NCBI RefSeq assembly: GCF_963678635.1
Contig: NC_087071.1
Span: 24,256,013-24,320,012, forward strand
Direction: 5' to 3'
Origin: Symsagittifera roscoffensis
Lineage: Eukaryota > Xenacoelomorpha > Acoela > Convolutidae
DNA: 64,000 nucleotides
The notes beneath the pieces were generated by a model, which saw nothing but the letters and a program-made list of their open reading frames with translations, did no database searches and had not been told where the DNA came from. Position 1 is the stretch's first letter, and the number at the start of each line of letters is the position of its first letter. This document shows positions 47,832 through 59,153 of this stretch, in pieces. The translations under genes were made by a program, and so were the position numbers.

Positions 47832-48016
47832 ACGCAATTAATTTCAAGGTTCATTCAGCACTGCACAGTAGGCTCTCAAACATTCGGTTTTGTTTATCAA
47901 AAAGAAGCTTACCTAACATTTAAAACTCAATGTAAAGTAAGCTACTTTGTGGTACACAAATCCGAATGTTTGCGAGCCTACTGTGCAGCGCTAAATAATA
48001 TTGAAATTAAATGCGT
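47832..48016. repeat. 185-bp foldback element (MITE-like) beside a V-ATPase exon
   Basis: Outer arms ACGCAATTAATTTCAA and TTGAAATTAAATGCGT are complementary. Inner arms include CTGCACAGTAGGCTC with AAACATTCGG and their mirror CCGAATGTTT with GAGCCTACTGTGCAG. Arms of about 75 bp with scattered mismatches surround a short centre near 47920. It lies 122 bp downstream (in gene direction) of the exon ending at 48138. Non-coding; frames across it are by-products. Confidence 0.85.
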
Positions 48017-48137
48017 ACTGATTAGAAACTTAAAAACTCACAGTGCATGGTTTGTTGGGGAAATAAGTTTATATGTTTTCTGTGGGGGCTGCGTGTGGAG
48101 GGGGTTAAGGGTGCGATTTTGGGCTGACGAAACTTAC

Positions 48138-48265
48138 ATCAGGGTGGTCCTTTCTGGTCATGCCCTCTCCAATCGCACTCTTCATGAGCCGGGAGAGAGA
48201 TGGGAGCACATTCACTGGCGGGTAGATCTGCTTGTTGTGTAGCTGTCGGTCTATGTAGATCTGGC
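48138..48265 (-). CDS. ATP6V1B: V-type ATPase subunit B, third visible exon
   Basis: Acceptor TTTGAAG is followed by GC, completing the split Gly codon. The exon encodes [17 protein letters not shown], then [20 protein letters not shown] and RKDHPD, ending [19 protein letters not shown] corresponds to the ATP synthase alpha/beta family signature. This region contacts the nucleotide at the A-B interface. The exon is intact. The long open frame on the opposite strand (47826-48242) is its shadow. Confidence 0.97.
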
Positions 48266-48550
48266 CTTCAAACAAAAAACCCACAATTAGTCATCGTGAA
48301 CAACCATGCGTACTCAACTTCAACTTATTTACTCTGCTCCTTTATTTCTGGCTTAAACATATTCAACTTCATCCAAGTTTCGAAACTAGTTTGGCAAGGT
48401 TTATTTATCATTCTAGAAGCTATACAACAAATGAAACTGGTTCATCTCCACTGGTTCTCTCATCAATGTATATGGTCATCAATGGACAGACTGCGTCGAA
48501 ATATGGCTACTGCTGATTGCCAAGGATAATATTCACACAAAACATGTATG
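48266..48550 (-). other. Intron sequence next to the exon; nothing recognised
   Basis: Start of the 11.4-kb intron between exons at 59671 and 48265 (its 3' end in gene direction). No gene or named repeat. Confidence 0.6.
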
Positions 48551-50930
48551 TATTGGGTGGAGGGATGGATGGATCAGCTACATGAGATGAGATTGAGTTG
48601 TTTTCGAGAGGAGTCAAAAAATTTCAAAAAACAGTAGAAAAACCCAAAATTTGACTATTCCGAGGGCCATTTTTTTGTAAAAAAACTGGGCGCAGCCGCT
48701 TATGCAAAGGATTTTCCTACAACCGATTCTACTCATTAACCCAAAATCTCAGACTTGAGATAATATTTTTTGAGAAAAGTCAAAAAGTTTCGAAAAACGG
48801 ACAAAAAATCGAAAGTTTAAACTCTTCGAAGGTCATAACTTTTCGTGTTAAGAAAATTTGAGCAAACTTTTTGTGAGCAAAATTCATAATGGTGGCCTCT
48901 TTTGAAAACTGAGTATTTTTTGAGAAAAGCTAAACGTTTTGAATTATTGAAAAAATTTTGCAAAGCGTCACAAAAATAATTCAAAATTAAAAAAACCCCC
49001 ATCCCATACATTTTCATTAAGCTGGAGGAAATAATAATTTTGGAATTTGTTTAAAAGTTTGACTTTGTTTAATAATTTTGGACTTTGTTGTACTGATGCG
49101 GGATGCAATAGCTAACTTCAAAAATGGGCGTCATCCAAGACCTCAATTGATGCTCTATTAAGACATCAGAAAATTTTTGTGATTTTTGAACTTTCACAGA
49201 GACATAATTTTTTGTATACAAATTAAGGCGTAGCTTTTATGCACGGAGCCTTTCCACGACCTGTTGCCTCGATTAAAGCGTTGAGTTCAGTTTAAGATAT
49301 TTATGAGAAGTCAAAAAGTTTCAAACAACGGACAAGAAATCAAAACACTGATTTTCAGAAGGCCATCTTTTTAGTGGAAAAATTGACGTGAGCGTTTACA
49401 CAGGAAACTTCGCAAACCTATTTTTATTGCACCCAAAACCTCAGATTTGGGAGGGTAGTTAACCAGAAAAGTCAAAATCTGTAAAAAGAAACTATCAAAA
49501 GTCGAAGCTTTTTGTGTAAAAAATGATCATTATAGCATAGCTTTAGGAGGGTAGTTACCGAGAAAAGTGAAAAAATTGTGAAGAAACTATCAAACAATCA
49601 AAAAAGCGTGTTTCGAGCTTCATTACTTTTTGTGTAAAAAAAAATTGTCATCGCTTAGCAGGTAAACTTCCCAAAACCTGTGCTACCCATTGATATCGAA
49701 ATCTCAGGATAAGAGTGTAGTTTACGGAAAAAAGTACAGCCAAAAAAATCGATACTTTTTGACATTTCCGAGAGGCATATCTGTTTGTGCGACAACATTT
49801 AAGTAACCCCTTATGTAGGGGAGCTTCATACAAACCGTTCTACCCATTGACAGGAAAAACTCGATTTCGGAGGGTAATTTCCGGAAAATCAAGCAAATTC
49901 AAAGACGTTCAAAAAAAACAAAAATTCGACTTTTCCGGAGATCAGATTTTTCTGTGTACACAAATTTGGGCTAAACCGCCTATCCAAAGTAGCTTCCCAC
50001 AACCCTATCTACCCATTGAAATCAATATCTCACAGATGGGTGGGTCGTTTTCCAGATAAAGCAGAAAATTTCAAAAAACGGTCAAAAAAATCCAAAACTT
50101 CAATTTTCTGGGGGCCATAGCTTTAAGTGTAAAAAAATTCGGACTTTCCACAACCTGTTCAACCGATTTAATTCAAAATCTCAGATTTCGTAGAGTAATT
50201 TTTCAGAAACAGTCAAACGCCATAAAACAGGTCAAAAATTCCCCCACACTTCTAAGGTTGTAGAAAGTGGAGTAAGGTGAAAGGAGTCTAGGGATATACG
50301 CAGGTACACAATTTGAGGCGCATAGTTCTCATTGGTACTTCTTTTTTAAAACGGGAAGAGTAGTTTCTGAGAAAAACTTTTTGAAAGTGAAAAAATTTTT
50401 CAAAGCATCACAGAAAAAATTAAATACAAAAAAGAATAAAAAAACCGACCATTAACAATTTCATGAAGCTGCAAACACCTGATTGATAATTTTTTTGAAA
50501 ATATTTGATGGCGTAGCGTCTTAGGCGCGGATCGTTTCCACAACCTTTTACCTCATAAACCCTTGATATCAGATGTTTTCGAGAAGAGTCAAAAAGTTTC
50601 AAAAAACGGACAAGAAATCAAAACATTGATTTTGAGAAGGCCACCACAACTTTTAGTGGACAATTTGGAAATGAACGATTACACAGGGGAGCTTCGCTTG
50701 AACCTTTCTCTTGATTGAGACCAAAATTTAAGTTTTGTGAGCGTAGTTTCCGAGAAAGTTCGAAAAGTTTAAAGAAACGGTCAAAAAATCTAAAAACTGA
50801 CTTTCCGAGGGTCAGAAAGTTTTCAAGTAGAAAAATTTGGGGTTTTTCACTTGAGCAGGTAAGCTTCCCATAACCCGCCCTAACCTTTGAATTCTAAACC
50901 TCAGATTCGCGAGGGTAATTTTTAAGAAAA
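48550..50930 (+). repeat. Degenerate tandem repeats of about 150-300 bp
   Basis: Repeated phrases GAAAAGTCAAAAAGTTTC, GGCCATAACTTTTTGTG, AGGGGAGCTTCCCACAACCT, CTACCCATTGA and AAATCTCAGATTTGGGAGGG recur about a dozen times with much divergence. Related units lie at 52565-53110 and 60004-60530. No coding region. Confidence 0.8.
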
Positions 50931-52565
50931 ACTAGCATGTAACGCACCTACGGTGCTTCGAATTTTTGAAAACTCATGAAAAACTGTGCACACATTGGAA
51001 ACCACATCTACAGGCTTTTAGTTAAATCTGCGAGTACCCAATTACAAAGCTCGTAATATGATATTTTATTATTTTTTCAATTCCTATTTTTCGTCATATC
51101 GAAAAAATCAAGCCTCGAAAAGTAAAAATATTGAGTAGTCATAATTGGAGGCAAAATTTACAACTCCTGGGAGTACCCTGGCACCATCCAATTACAGGGT
51201 TGGGATATTTAACATTTGAGAATTTTTCGAAACCTAAGTTAATTGAAAAATCAATTTGAAAAAATCCTCGTATCTCGAAAACTACCAGGATTTGAGCAGT
51301 CATGTTTGGAGTTGATGCCGTGTTCTTGCCGCGTTCTTGATAACATGTTCTTGCCGTTGATCTTGCTGACAGCTTGCCAGATTTTCTCTGTCGAAAGGCG
51401 AGTGTTCTCCACGAATTCCATCCATTTTGTTTTCCTGTGGTTGAGGATTCTCTTTTTTATTTCAGCCTTCTTCCTCGTATCTCGAATTTTTTTTTAATCC
51501 TCGTATCTCGCTCGAAAACTACCAGGATTTTAGCAGTCATATTTGGAGGCGAGATTCAAAACCCTATGAGTACTCTGACAGCCCCCAATGAGGGTTGGGA
51601 ATTTCAATTTCCGCCCAAAGTGCTTCAGATGAAGACACCATGCCATCGGGGTCAGCTGCTTAAGATTTGGAAGTCTTCTTTATCGCTTTCAGAACATCTT
51701 CGGTGGTGACCGTGAACAAGTTTTCCTGTGAGTTACAGCTTCGCAGCGTTCCGTTTACTTTTCCTTATTTCTGGCGAACTCTTCACTTCGCAATTGTTCG
51801 AGAGGAAACGGTTCAACTTGATGATTTTCTTGGTTTTAGTGACCACTTTTTCGTCAAATATGAGGGCGGTGTTTTTCTGTGGAGGTTTCTTGCCGTTGAT
51901 CTTGCTGACAGCTAGCCAGATTTTCTCTGTCAAAGGCGAGTGTTCTCCACGAATTCCATCCAATTTGTTTTCCTGTGGTTGACGATTCTCTTTTTCATCT
52001 CAGAATTCTTCCTCCTATCTCGAAATTTTTTTTAAAATCCTCGTATCTCGAAAACTACCAGGATTTGAGCAGTCATGTTTGGAGGCGAGATTCCAAACCC
52101 TTATGAGTACTCTGACAGCCCCCACTGAGGGTTGGGAATTTCAATTTTCGAAAAAAAAGTTTGTGTGGGTTTTCTGAAAAAATCACAAATAAAGCTATAT
52201 CTCAAAAAGTACAAGAAATTGAGTAGTCATATTTTGAGTCAAGATTCGCAAACCCTGAGAGTACTCTGACAACCCCCAATTACAGGGTTGGGAATTTCAA
52301 ATTAAGAAAAAGAATTTAAAAATCGCAAAAAAATGCCTATCTCTAAAACTATAAGAATTTGAGCAGTAAAAATTAGAGGCGAGGTTCGCAATACCTGAGA
52401 GTAATCCGATAGCCCCCATTAACATGGTTGGGAGTTTCAAAATTTGAGGGAAAAAAAATTGTTAACTTCAACATTTTTTTTTTGAAAACTCGTTCAACAT
52501 GCAAAACTATTAAGCTTAAACATGGGAGATAGCTGTCACTAGCATTTAAATATAGTATAGATTTC
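50931..52565 (+). mobile_element. Satellite-carrying dispersed element, copy 2
   Basis: Same ends as the element at 42192: ACTAGCATGTAACGCACC at the start, and ACATGCAAAACTATTAAGC, GATAGCTGTCACTAGC and TATAGTATAGATTTC at the end. The interior has fewer ATATCTCGAAAACTAC units and carries two pieces of the LINE present at 53174-59200 (51311-51480 and 51603-52005). Those pieces were therefore acquired after, or together with, the repeat expansion. Confidence 0.65.
51603..52005 (-). pseudogene. LINE fragment (endonuclease-RT linker) inside the dispersed element
   Basis: Matches 54797-55195 of the neighbouring LINE almost base for base (CCCAAAGTGCTTCAGATGAA ... TTTTCCTGTGGTTGA), minus strand, reading TRLSTGKIWPAVSKINGKK-type protein. 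A shorter piece at 51311-51480 repeats its distal part. It is a gene-conversion or template-switch product, not a complete insertion. Confidence 0.8.
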
Positions 52566-53162
52566 AAAAAACTGTCAAAATATCCATGACTTTTCTGAGG
52601 GCCATAACTTTTTCTGTAAAAACATTCGTCTTAGCCGGTTATGCAGGGGAGCTTTCCACAACCTGTTATCCTGAGAAACAGAAAAAAAAATTATAAAACA
52701 TAGGTCAAAAAGTCCCCCCACACTCTTTTAAGGCTGTAGAAAGTGGAGTAGGTTGAAAAGAGCGTAGGGATATATGCAGGTACACAGGCTAGTGGGCGGA
52801 GTTTCCATGTGTACCACTTTTTTGAAAATATTTAAAGTAGTTTCTGAGAAACACTAAGTTTTTGAAAAGAGAAAAAATTCTCCAAGCGTCACAGAAAATA
52901 AAAAAACCCGATCCTAAACAAGTTCTGCAGATACCTGTTTGATCATTTTTGACTTTGTACCGATGTGGGATGAAATAGGTTATTTCAAATTTGGACTTCA
53001 AAGATATTCACTGTTGCTCTATTAAAATATGAGTAAAATTTTTTTGTGAATTTTGAACTTTACCAGAGACATTTTTTTAACACAAGACGCAAATTTTTAT
53101 GCACAGATCCTTTCCACAACCTGTTGCCTCGATAGGGTATTTTAATGTAGTGTACTGTAATG
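52566..53162 (+). repeat. Degenerate repeats between the dispersed element and the LINE
   Basis: Units related to 48550-50930 (CTTTCCACAACCTGTTATCC, GTCAAAAAGTCCCCCCACAC, GATATATGCAGGTACACAGG matching about 50260-50330). No gene. Confidence 0.7.
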
Positions 53163-53173
53163 TAGGGATGAGT
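53163..53173 (+). repeat. Target-site duplication, left copy
   Basis: TAGGGATGAGT, identical to 59201-59211, directly beyond the coding 3' end of the LINE. Confidence 0.88.
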
Positions 53174-53175
53174 TG

Positions 53176-53400
53176 TTAGTTTCGGTCGCGGCTCTTTTTG
53201 GGTCGGTCCACAAGGTTTCTGGAGCTAGGTTGGTTAGGCATGCTAGCACTTGTTCCACTCTTTTTTTCCTTCTTACAGAATCGGCATGTGTCTGTTTCCG
53301 AGGCGTTAATTGTATGAAGATAATAATTGAGTTGAGAACAGAAACCACTCCTCGTCTGTGCGAGCCGGACTTGCTGTTGTCTGGTTAATGTTTTCTCCAT
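53176..53400 (-). pseudogene. LINE C-terminal cysteine-motif region
   Basis: Reads VRLAQTRSGFCSQLNYYLH, then DTCRFCKKE, and in the next frame (53348-53142) VEQVLACLTNLAPETLWTDP. This matches the typical Jockey-type C-terminus, in which a short cysteine motif is followed by an LWxxP-type tail. A frameshift separates the halves. The stop lies within about 20 bp of the target-site duplication. Confidence 0.75.
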
Positions 53401-53559
53401 TTCGTCAATCTTGTCTTGATTTATTGGGGATAGGGTGTTGAGAACTCTGTTTGGCTGTAGATTTGCTATGGTATCAATGACACAGTCTTCGTGTAGGTTC
53501 TCTCTCGTGGCTTCTTCGTCTGTTGTTAAGGGATGTTTGTGCGGTTTTCAGGTGGTTAC

Positions 53560-54060
53560 TCACTGATTTTCAGATTGTTCTTCTTTCTTCGTTATTTGTT
53601 TGTAGCTCGTGGCAGGCGTGGTCGGGTTTTTCATGTCAGCGGCAAACTGGCTAGGTTGCATTTTGTTGTGGGTTTTCACCGGCAGGCAGAGTCTCTCTTG
53701 TCGAAGGTTGTCGATTGCTGTCATTCTTGTGCACCCTGTGGTGGTTCTCAGTGAGTCGTTCTCTCTCGCTTCCAGTTTCCTCCAGTGGGTTTCGGCGAGA
53801 TTGGGGGCCCAGACTGAAGCTGCATAGTTGAAGACGGAGCGGGTGATCACTTTGTACACAATTATATCTACCTTCTTCTTGGGTCCCTGTTTTCCGGAGT
53901 TGATGGCTCGGAGGGCATTGTTTCTGTTGCTAGCTGTGTTGCTAAGGATTTTTGCGTGTTCTCCGAAGGTTATTGAGTGGTCCAATGTGACGCTAAGTAA
54001 CTTGATGTTGCGCTCGGTTGGTATTTCGGTCCCTTCCATCCTGATATTCACTTCTGTCAT
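53560..54060 (-). pseudogene. LINE RT thumb region
   Basis: 166 codons with MEGTEIPTERNIKLLSVTLD and HSITFGEHAKILS (usually KYLGVTLD), then VITRSVFNYAASVWAPNL, a standard thumb motif. Intact within this stretch. It continues the RT of 54827-54206 after a shift. Confidence 0.85.
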
Positions 54061-54199
54061 CTATTCTGCGTTCCAGGTGCTGAAGAGCATGGCTGCGCAC
54101 TCAGTAGTGGAGACAGAACTGTTTGGGCTTGAGGTAGGGGGCGAGAATGTCAAGATAATTGTTGATCATTGTTGCGGCCGTATATATGTTACTTTTGGC

Positions 54200-54827
54200 A
54201 AAATATGGTGATGTCATCTGCATAGATAATTATTTCGACGCCTTCTGGCGGCAGTGAAATGTCTTGGAGTTACCAGGCGGAGAGGATGGGACACAGGACA
54301 CTCCCTTGTGGTACTCCTGTTTTGAGCACTGCTGACTTTGAGAGGACTCCTTCGTAGCTGGTTCGCTGTTCTCTGCATCTGATGTAGCAGGCTAGCCATT
54401 TCTTGATCATGTTGTTGAGCCTAGAGTTAATTATAATATTGATTAATTTGTCAAGGTTAACGGTATCAAACCTCCATTTAAGGTCGATGGCAACGGCTAC
54501 GGTGCACGGGGCTGGTTTCTTGTAGTTGAAGCCCTTGATGACTTTCTCAGTCATGGAACACGCCGAAAAAACGGTTGATTGACCCCTCCAAAAACCGTGT
54601 TGTTGCTTTAGCAGGTCGGTCGTTGCGTGCAGTTGGGGCAGGATGATCCTCTCCGCAAGTGTGGCTAGAGGCGGTAGTATACTCACTGGTCTGTAGGTAC
54701 CGGGCTTGTGGGCCGGCTTGTTCGGCTTCTGTAGAGGAACCAATTTGGCGTTTCTCCAGATAGCTGGATAATCTAAGCCACATAGGAGCAGGTGTTCCGC
54801 CCAAAGTGCTTCAGATGAAGACACCAT
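54200..54827 (-). pseudogene. LINE reverse transcriptase core
   Basis: Motifs in order: LVPLQKPNKPAHKPGTYRPV and SILPPLATLAERI (motifs 1-2), HGFWRGQSTVFSACSMTEKV, motif A VAIDLKWRFDTVN (usually DLSKAFDTVN), motif B TGVPQGSVLCPIL. An in-frame TAA follows at 54270-54272 (SAW-stop-LQDI), then motif C IIIYADDITIF with the YADD box intact at 54213-54224. Apart from this stop the core is continuous, so inactivation of RT is recent. Confidence 0.88.
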
Positions 54828-54849
54828 GCCGTCGGGGGCAGCTGCTTAG

Positions 54850-57300
54850 GATTTGGACATCTTCTTTATCGCTTTCAGAACATCTTCGGTGGTGATAGTG
54901 AAAAAAATTTCCTGTGGGCTTCAGCTTCGCAGCGTTCCGTTTATTTTCTTTTGTTTCTCGCGACCTCTTCAATTCGCAATTGTTCGAAAGGAAACGGTTC
55001 ATCTTGGTGATTTTCATGGTTTTCGTGACCACTTTTTCCTCAAATATGGGGGCGGTGTTTTTCTGTGGAGGTTTCTTGCCGTTGATCTTGCTGACAGCTG
55101 GCCAGATTTTCCCTGTCGAAAGGCGCGTGTTCTCCACGAATTCCCTCCATTTTGTTTTCCTGTAGTTGAGGATTCTCTTTTTTTATCTCAGCAATCCCTG
55201 TGAAGCTGTGGCGTTGTCAGTGGCGGTGTCTCGTTTTTCGATCATTTCTCTGATCTCTGCGGGGAGGTAGGGAGTGTTCTGGTGATGGCGGCCTCTGGGA
55301 ATGTTCTGTTCAGCGGCTCTCGTAACCGCCGCTCGAAGGAGTTCCTCTCGTTCTTCGGGAGGTGGTCGCCGAAACAGGGAATGCCGAAACTCCATCCTAC
55401 ATTTTTTCGTCAAATATGAGGACGCTGTTTTTCTGTGGGGGTTTCTTGCCGTTGATCTTGCTGACAGCTTGCCAGATTTTCCCTGCCGAAAGGCGCGTGT
55501 TCTCTGCGAATTCCCTCCATTTTGTTTTCCTGTGGTTGACGATTTTCTTTTTTATCTCAGCATTCCTCTGTGAAGCTGTGGCGTTGTCAGTGGCGGTGTC
55601 TCGTTTTTCGATCATTTCTGTGATCTCTGCGGGGAGGTAGGGAGTGTTCTGGTGATGGCGGCCTCTGGGAATGTTCTCTTCAGCGGCTGTCGTAACCGCC
55701 GCTCGAAGGAGTTTCTCTCGTTTTTTTTGGGGGGGTGGTCGCCGAAACTGGGAATGCCGAAACTCCAACCTACATTTTTTCGTCAAATATGAGGACGGTG
55801 ATTTTCTGTGGGGGTTTCTTGCTGTTGATCTTGCTGCCAGCTTGCCAGATTTTCCCTGTCGAAATGCGCGCTTTCTCTACGAATTCCGTTCATTTTATTT
55901 TCCTGTGGTTGACGAGTTTCTTTTTTATCTCAGCATTCCTCTGTGAAGCTGTGGCGTTGTCAGTGGCGGTGTCTCATTTTTCGATCATTTCTCTGATCTC
56001 TGCGGGGAGGTAGGGAGTGTTCTGGTGATGGCAGCCTCTGGGAATGATCTGTTCAGCGGCTCTCGAAACCGCCGCTCGAAGGAGTTTCTCTCGTTTTTCG
56101 GGGGGTGGTCGCCGAAACTGGGAATGCCGAAACTCCATCCTACACTTTTTCGTCAAGTATGAGGGCGGTGTTTTTTCTGTGGAGGTTTCTTGCCGTTGAT
56201 CTTGCTGACAGCTTGCCAGATTTTCCCTGTCGATAGGCGCGTGTTCTCCACGAATTCCCTCCATTTTGTTTTCCTGTGGTTGAGGATTCTCTTTTTTTAT
56301 CTCAGCATTCCTCTGTGAAGCTGTGGCGTTGTCAGTTACGGTGTCTCGTTTTTCGATCATTTCTCTGACCTCTGCGGGGAGGTAGCTAGTGTTCTAGTTA
56401 TGGCGGCCTCTGGGAAAGTTCTATCCAGCGGCTCCCGTAACCGCCGCTCGAAGGAGTTTCTCTCGTTCTTCGGGGGGGTGGTCGGCCGAAATTGGGAATG
56501 CCGAAACTCCATCCTACATTTTTTCGTCAAATATGAGGACGCTGTTTTTCTGTGGGGGTTTCTTGCCGTTGATCTTGCTGACAGCTTGCCAGATTTTCCC
56601 TGCCGAAAGGCGCGTGTTCTCTGCGAATTCCCTCCATTTTGTTTTCCTGTGGTTGACGATTTTCTTTTTTATCTCAGCATTCCTCTGTGAAGCTGTGGCG
56701 TTGTCAGTTACGGTGTCTCGTTTTTCGATCATTTCTCTGACCTCTGCGGGGAGGTAGCTAGTGTTCTAGTTATGGCGGCCTCTGGGAAAGTTCTATCCAG
56801 CGGCTCCCGTAACCGCCGCTCGAAGGAGTTTCTCTCGTTCTTCGGGGGGGTGGTCGGCCGAAATTGGGAATGCCGAAACTCCATCCTACACTTTTTCGTG
56901 AAATATGAGCGGGGTCTTTTTCTGTGGAGTTTTCTTGACGTTGACCTTGCTGACAGCTTGCTAGATTTTCCCTATCGATAGGCGCGTGTTCTCCACGAAT
57001 TCCCTCCATTTTGTTTTCCTGTGGTTGAGGATTCTCTTTTTTTATCTCAGCATTCCTCTGAGAAGCTGTGGCGTTGTCAGTGGCGGTGTCTCGTTTTTCG
57101 ATCATTTCTCTGATCTCTGCGGGGAGGTAGTGAGTGTTTTGGTGATGGCAGCCTCTGGGAATGTTCTGTTCAGCGGCTCTCGTAACCGCCGCTCGAAGGA
57201 GTTTCTCTCGTTCTTCGGGGGTGATCGGCCGAAACTGGGAATGCCGAAACTGCATCGTCCAGTTCTTTTTCGAACTTCTCCCAGTCGGCTTTTCTCATGT
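54850..57300 (-). repeat. Six in-frame tandem copies of the LINE endonuclease-RT linker
   Basis: The codon for MIEKRD recurs on the minus strand at about 55239, 55609, 55982, 56354, 56726 and 57099, giving periods of 370, 373, 372, 372 and 373 bp. A period of 372 equals 124 codons, so duplication kept the reading frame. Each unit encodes FRHSQFRRPPPEEREKLLRA, AAEQNIPRGRHHQNTPYLPA, MIEKRDTATDNATAS and AGKIWQAVSKINGKKPPQK. Such IPRG ... PYLP segments normally occur once between APE and RT. The opposite-strand frames in this block are shadows. Confidence 0.9.
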
Positions 57301-58034
57301 TCCACATGCAGTTGTGCTTGTGTTAGACTCCAACTCTGACATCGTTTGTCTCCACTAAGACCATTAAGGGGAGCTGGTCACTCATCCTGATATTGATGGT
57401 GTGCCAGCTGGTCAAGAGCACAATGTCATCAGTGGCTGCTGTTAGATCAGGCCAGGACGGCCTAGTAACGCTGAAAGGAAGCCTCGTCGGACAGTTTTCA
57501 TTGATGACAACGAGGTTACTGTGAAACAACACCTTTGAGATTTCGCTGCCTCTAGTGTCTGGTACGATAGGAGAATGCCAGGGTCCGTTGTGCGCGTTGG
57601 CGTCTCCCATAGCTATGTTGTCGAAGTTGTACTCGGGTTCCTCTGGAGGGATGTAGTACTTGACAAATCTCGTTGCAAACGTACAAGTCGACTGCAAGCA
57701 GCTCGGTGTTGCCAGCCTGTCTCACCGGAGCTTCGCGAAACTTTACATTGTGGTCGATGATAGTAGATAGTCCCCCTCCGTTTCTCGTACGATCTCTGCG
57801 GATGATGGAGTAGCCGTCTATCTTCGGACTGAGGGCTTTGGGGACCATTTTGGTTTCTTGGATCAGAGCTGCCACAACTTTGTTGCTGTGGAGAAGCAGG
57901 CGAGCTCGGAGGTTTTGCTCCTGAGGCCGTTGATGTTCAGTTGGAGGAGCTTAATGTCAGCCTTGGGGGCTGTCTTGGTTGTGAGGTTCGCTTGCGGTTG
58001 GACTTTGCAGGTGGAGCAGTACCAGTACCAGAGA
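57201..58034 (-). pseudogene. LINE APE endonuclease domain, duplicated copy A
   Basis: Tandem duplicate of 58035-58868 (shift 834 bp, 278 codons). It reads LLQLNINGLRSKTSELA, ALIQETKMVPK, IRRDRTRNGGGLSTIIDHNV, GDANAHNGPWHSP and INIRMSDQLPLMV. The normally invariant SDH catalytic triplet is SDQ here, and about 31 bp before the GDANAH motif are deleted relative to copy B. It is catalytically dead by sequence. Confidence 0.85.
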
Positions 58035-59153
58035 GTTTCTCTCGTTCTTCGGGGGTGATCGGCCGAAATTGGGAATGCCGAAACTGCATCATCCAATTCT
58101 TTTTCGAACTTCTCCCAGTCGGCTTTTCTCGTGTTCCACATGCAGTTGTGCTTGTGTTAGACTCCAACTCTGACATCGTTTGTCTCCACTAAGACCATTA
58201 AGGGGAGGTGGTCACTCATCCTGATATTGATGGTGTGCCAGCTGGTCAAGAGCACAATGTCATCAGTGGCTGCTGTTAGATCAGGCCAGGACGGCCTAGT
58301 AACGCTGAAAGGAAGCCTCGTCGGACAGTTTTCATTGACGACAACGAGGTTACTGAGAAACAACACCTTTGAGATTTCGCTGCCTCTAGTGTCTGGTACG
58401 ATAGGAGAATGCCAGGGTCCGTTGTGCGCGTTGGCGTCTCCCATAGCTAAGGCTGTGTGGTCCGTGGTCAGGTTGGTTATGCTGTCGAAGTTGTACTCGG
58501 GTTCCTCTGGAGGGATGTAGTACTTGACAAATCTCGTTGCAAACGTACAAGTCGACTGCAAACAGCATGGTGTTGCCAGTCTGTCTCACCGGAGCTTCGC
58601 GAAACTTTACATTGTGGTCGATGATAGTAGATAGTCCCCCTCCGTTTCTCGTACGATCTCTGCGGATGATGGAGTAGCCGTCTATCTTCGGACTGAGGGC
58701 TTTGGGCACCATTTTGGTTTCTTGGATCAGAGCTGACACAACTTTGTTGCTGTGGAGAAGCAGGGCGAGCTCGGAGGTTTTGCTCCTGAGGCCGTAAATG
58801 TTCAGTTGGAGGAGCTTAATGTCAGCCTTGGGGGCTGTCTTGGTTGTGAGGTTCGCTTGCGGTTGGACTTTGCAGGTGGAGCAGTACCAGTAGATCCCCC
58901 TTGCTGTGTAGAGGTCCACGTTTGCACACTTGAAATGGCACCAGTTTTTGCAAGTAGTGCATTGTAGACAGGAGTATTTGCAATTTGTTCTGCTAATAAC
59001 ACAGGGGAACTTCAAACCCGGGTTCTGTTCAACGCCTGCGATGAGGAGGAGTGCCCTGATGACGCTTCTGGGCACTCGTAGGAGGGAGACTTTTGAGTGC
59101 CTTGACAAAAACCCGTCGGGTGTGAGGGAAAGTTGTTCTTCCGCTTGGCACAT
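58035..59153 (-). pseudogene. LINE N-terminus: 2A-like motif, PHD finger, APE endonuclease copy B
   Basis: Starts MCQAEEQLSLTPDGFLSRHS. A 2A-like LLLIAGVEQNPGL follows at about residues 36-48 (canonical xVExNPGP, last Pro replaced by Leu). Then comes a PHD-type finger (CLQCTTCKNWCHFKCANVD ... YWYCSTC) and APE motifs LLQLNIYGLRSKTSELA, ALIQETK, RRDRTRNGGG, and after a frameshift near 58540, AMGDANAHNGPWHS and MSDHLPLMV with the catalytic SDH intact. 2A-like sequences at the N-terminus of LINE ORFs are known in trypanosomes and in some invertebrate CR1-type elements. Confidence 0.85.

Noticed and set aside
47826-48242. 138-codon plus-strand frame
   Set aside because: It is antisense to the V-ATPase exon at 48138-48265 and runs over the 185-bp foldback; the minus-strand exon is certain.
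54853-57358. Many plus-strand frames rich in Phe, Val and Leu (FVKYEDAVFLWGFLAVDLA type)
   Set aside because: They are the reverse strand of the LINE linker repeats, which read as genuine ORF2-like protein on the minus strand.
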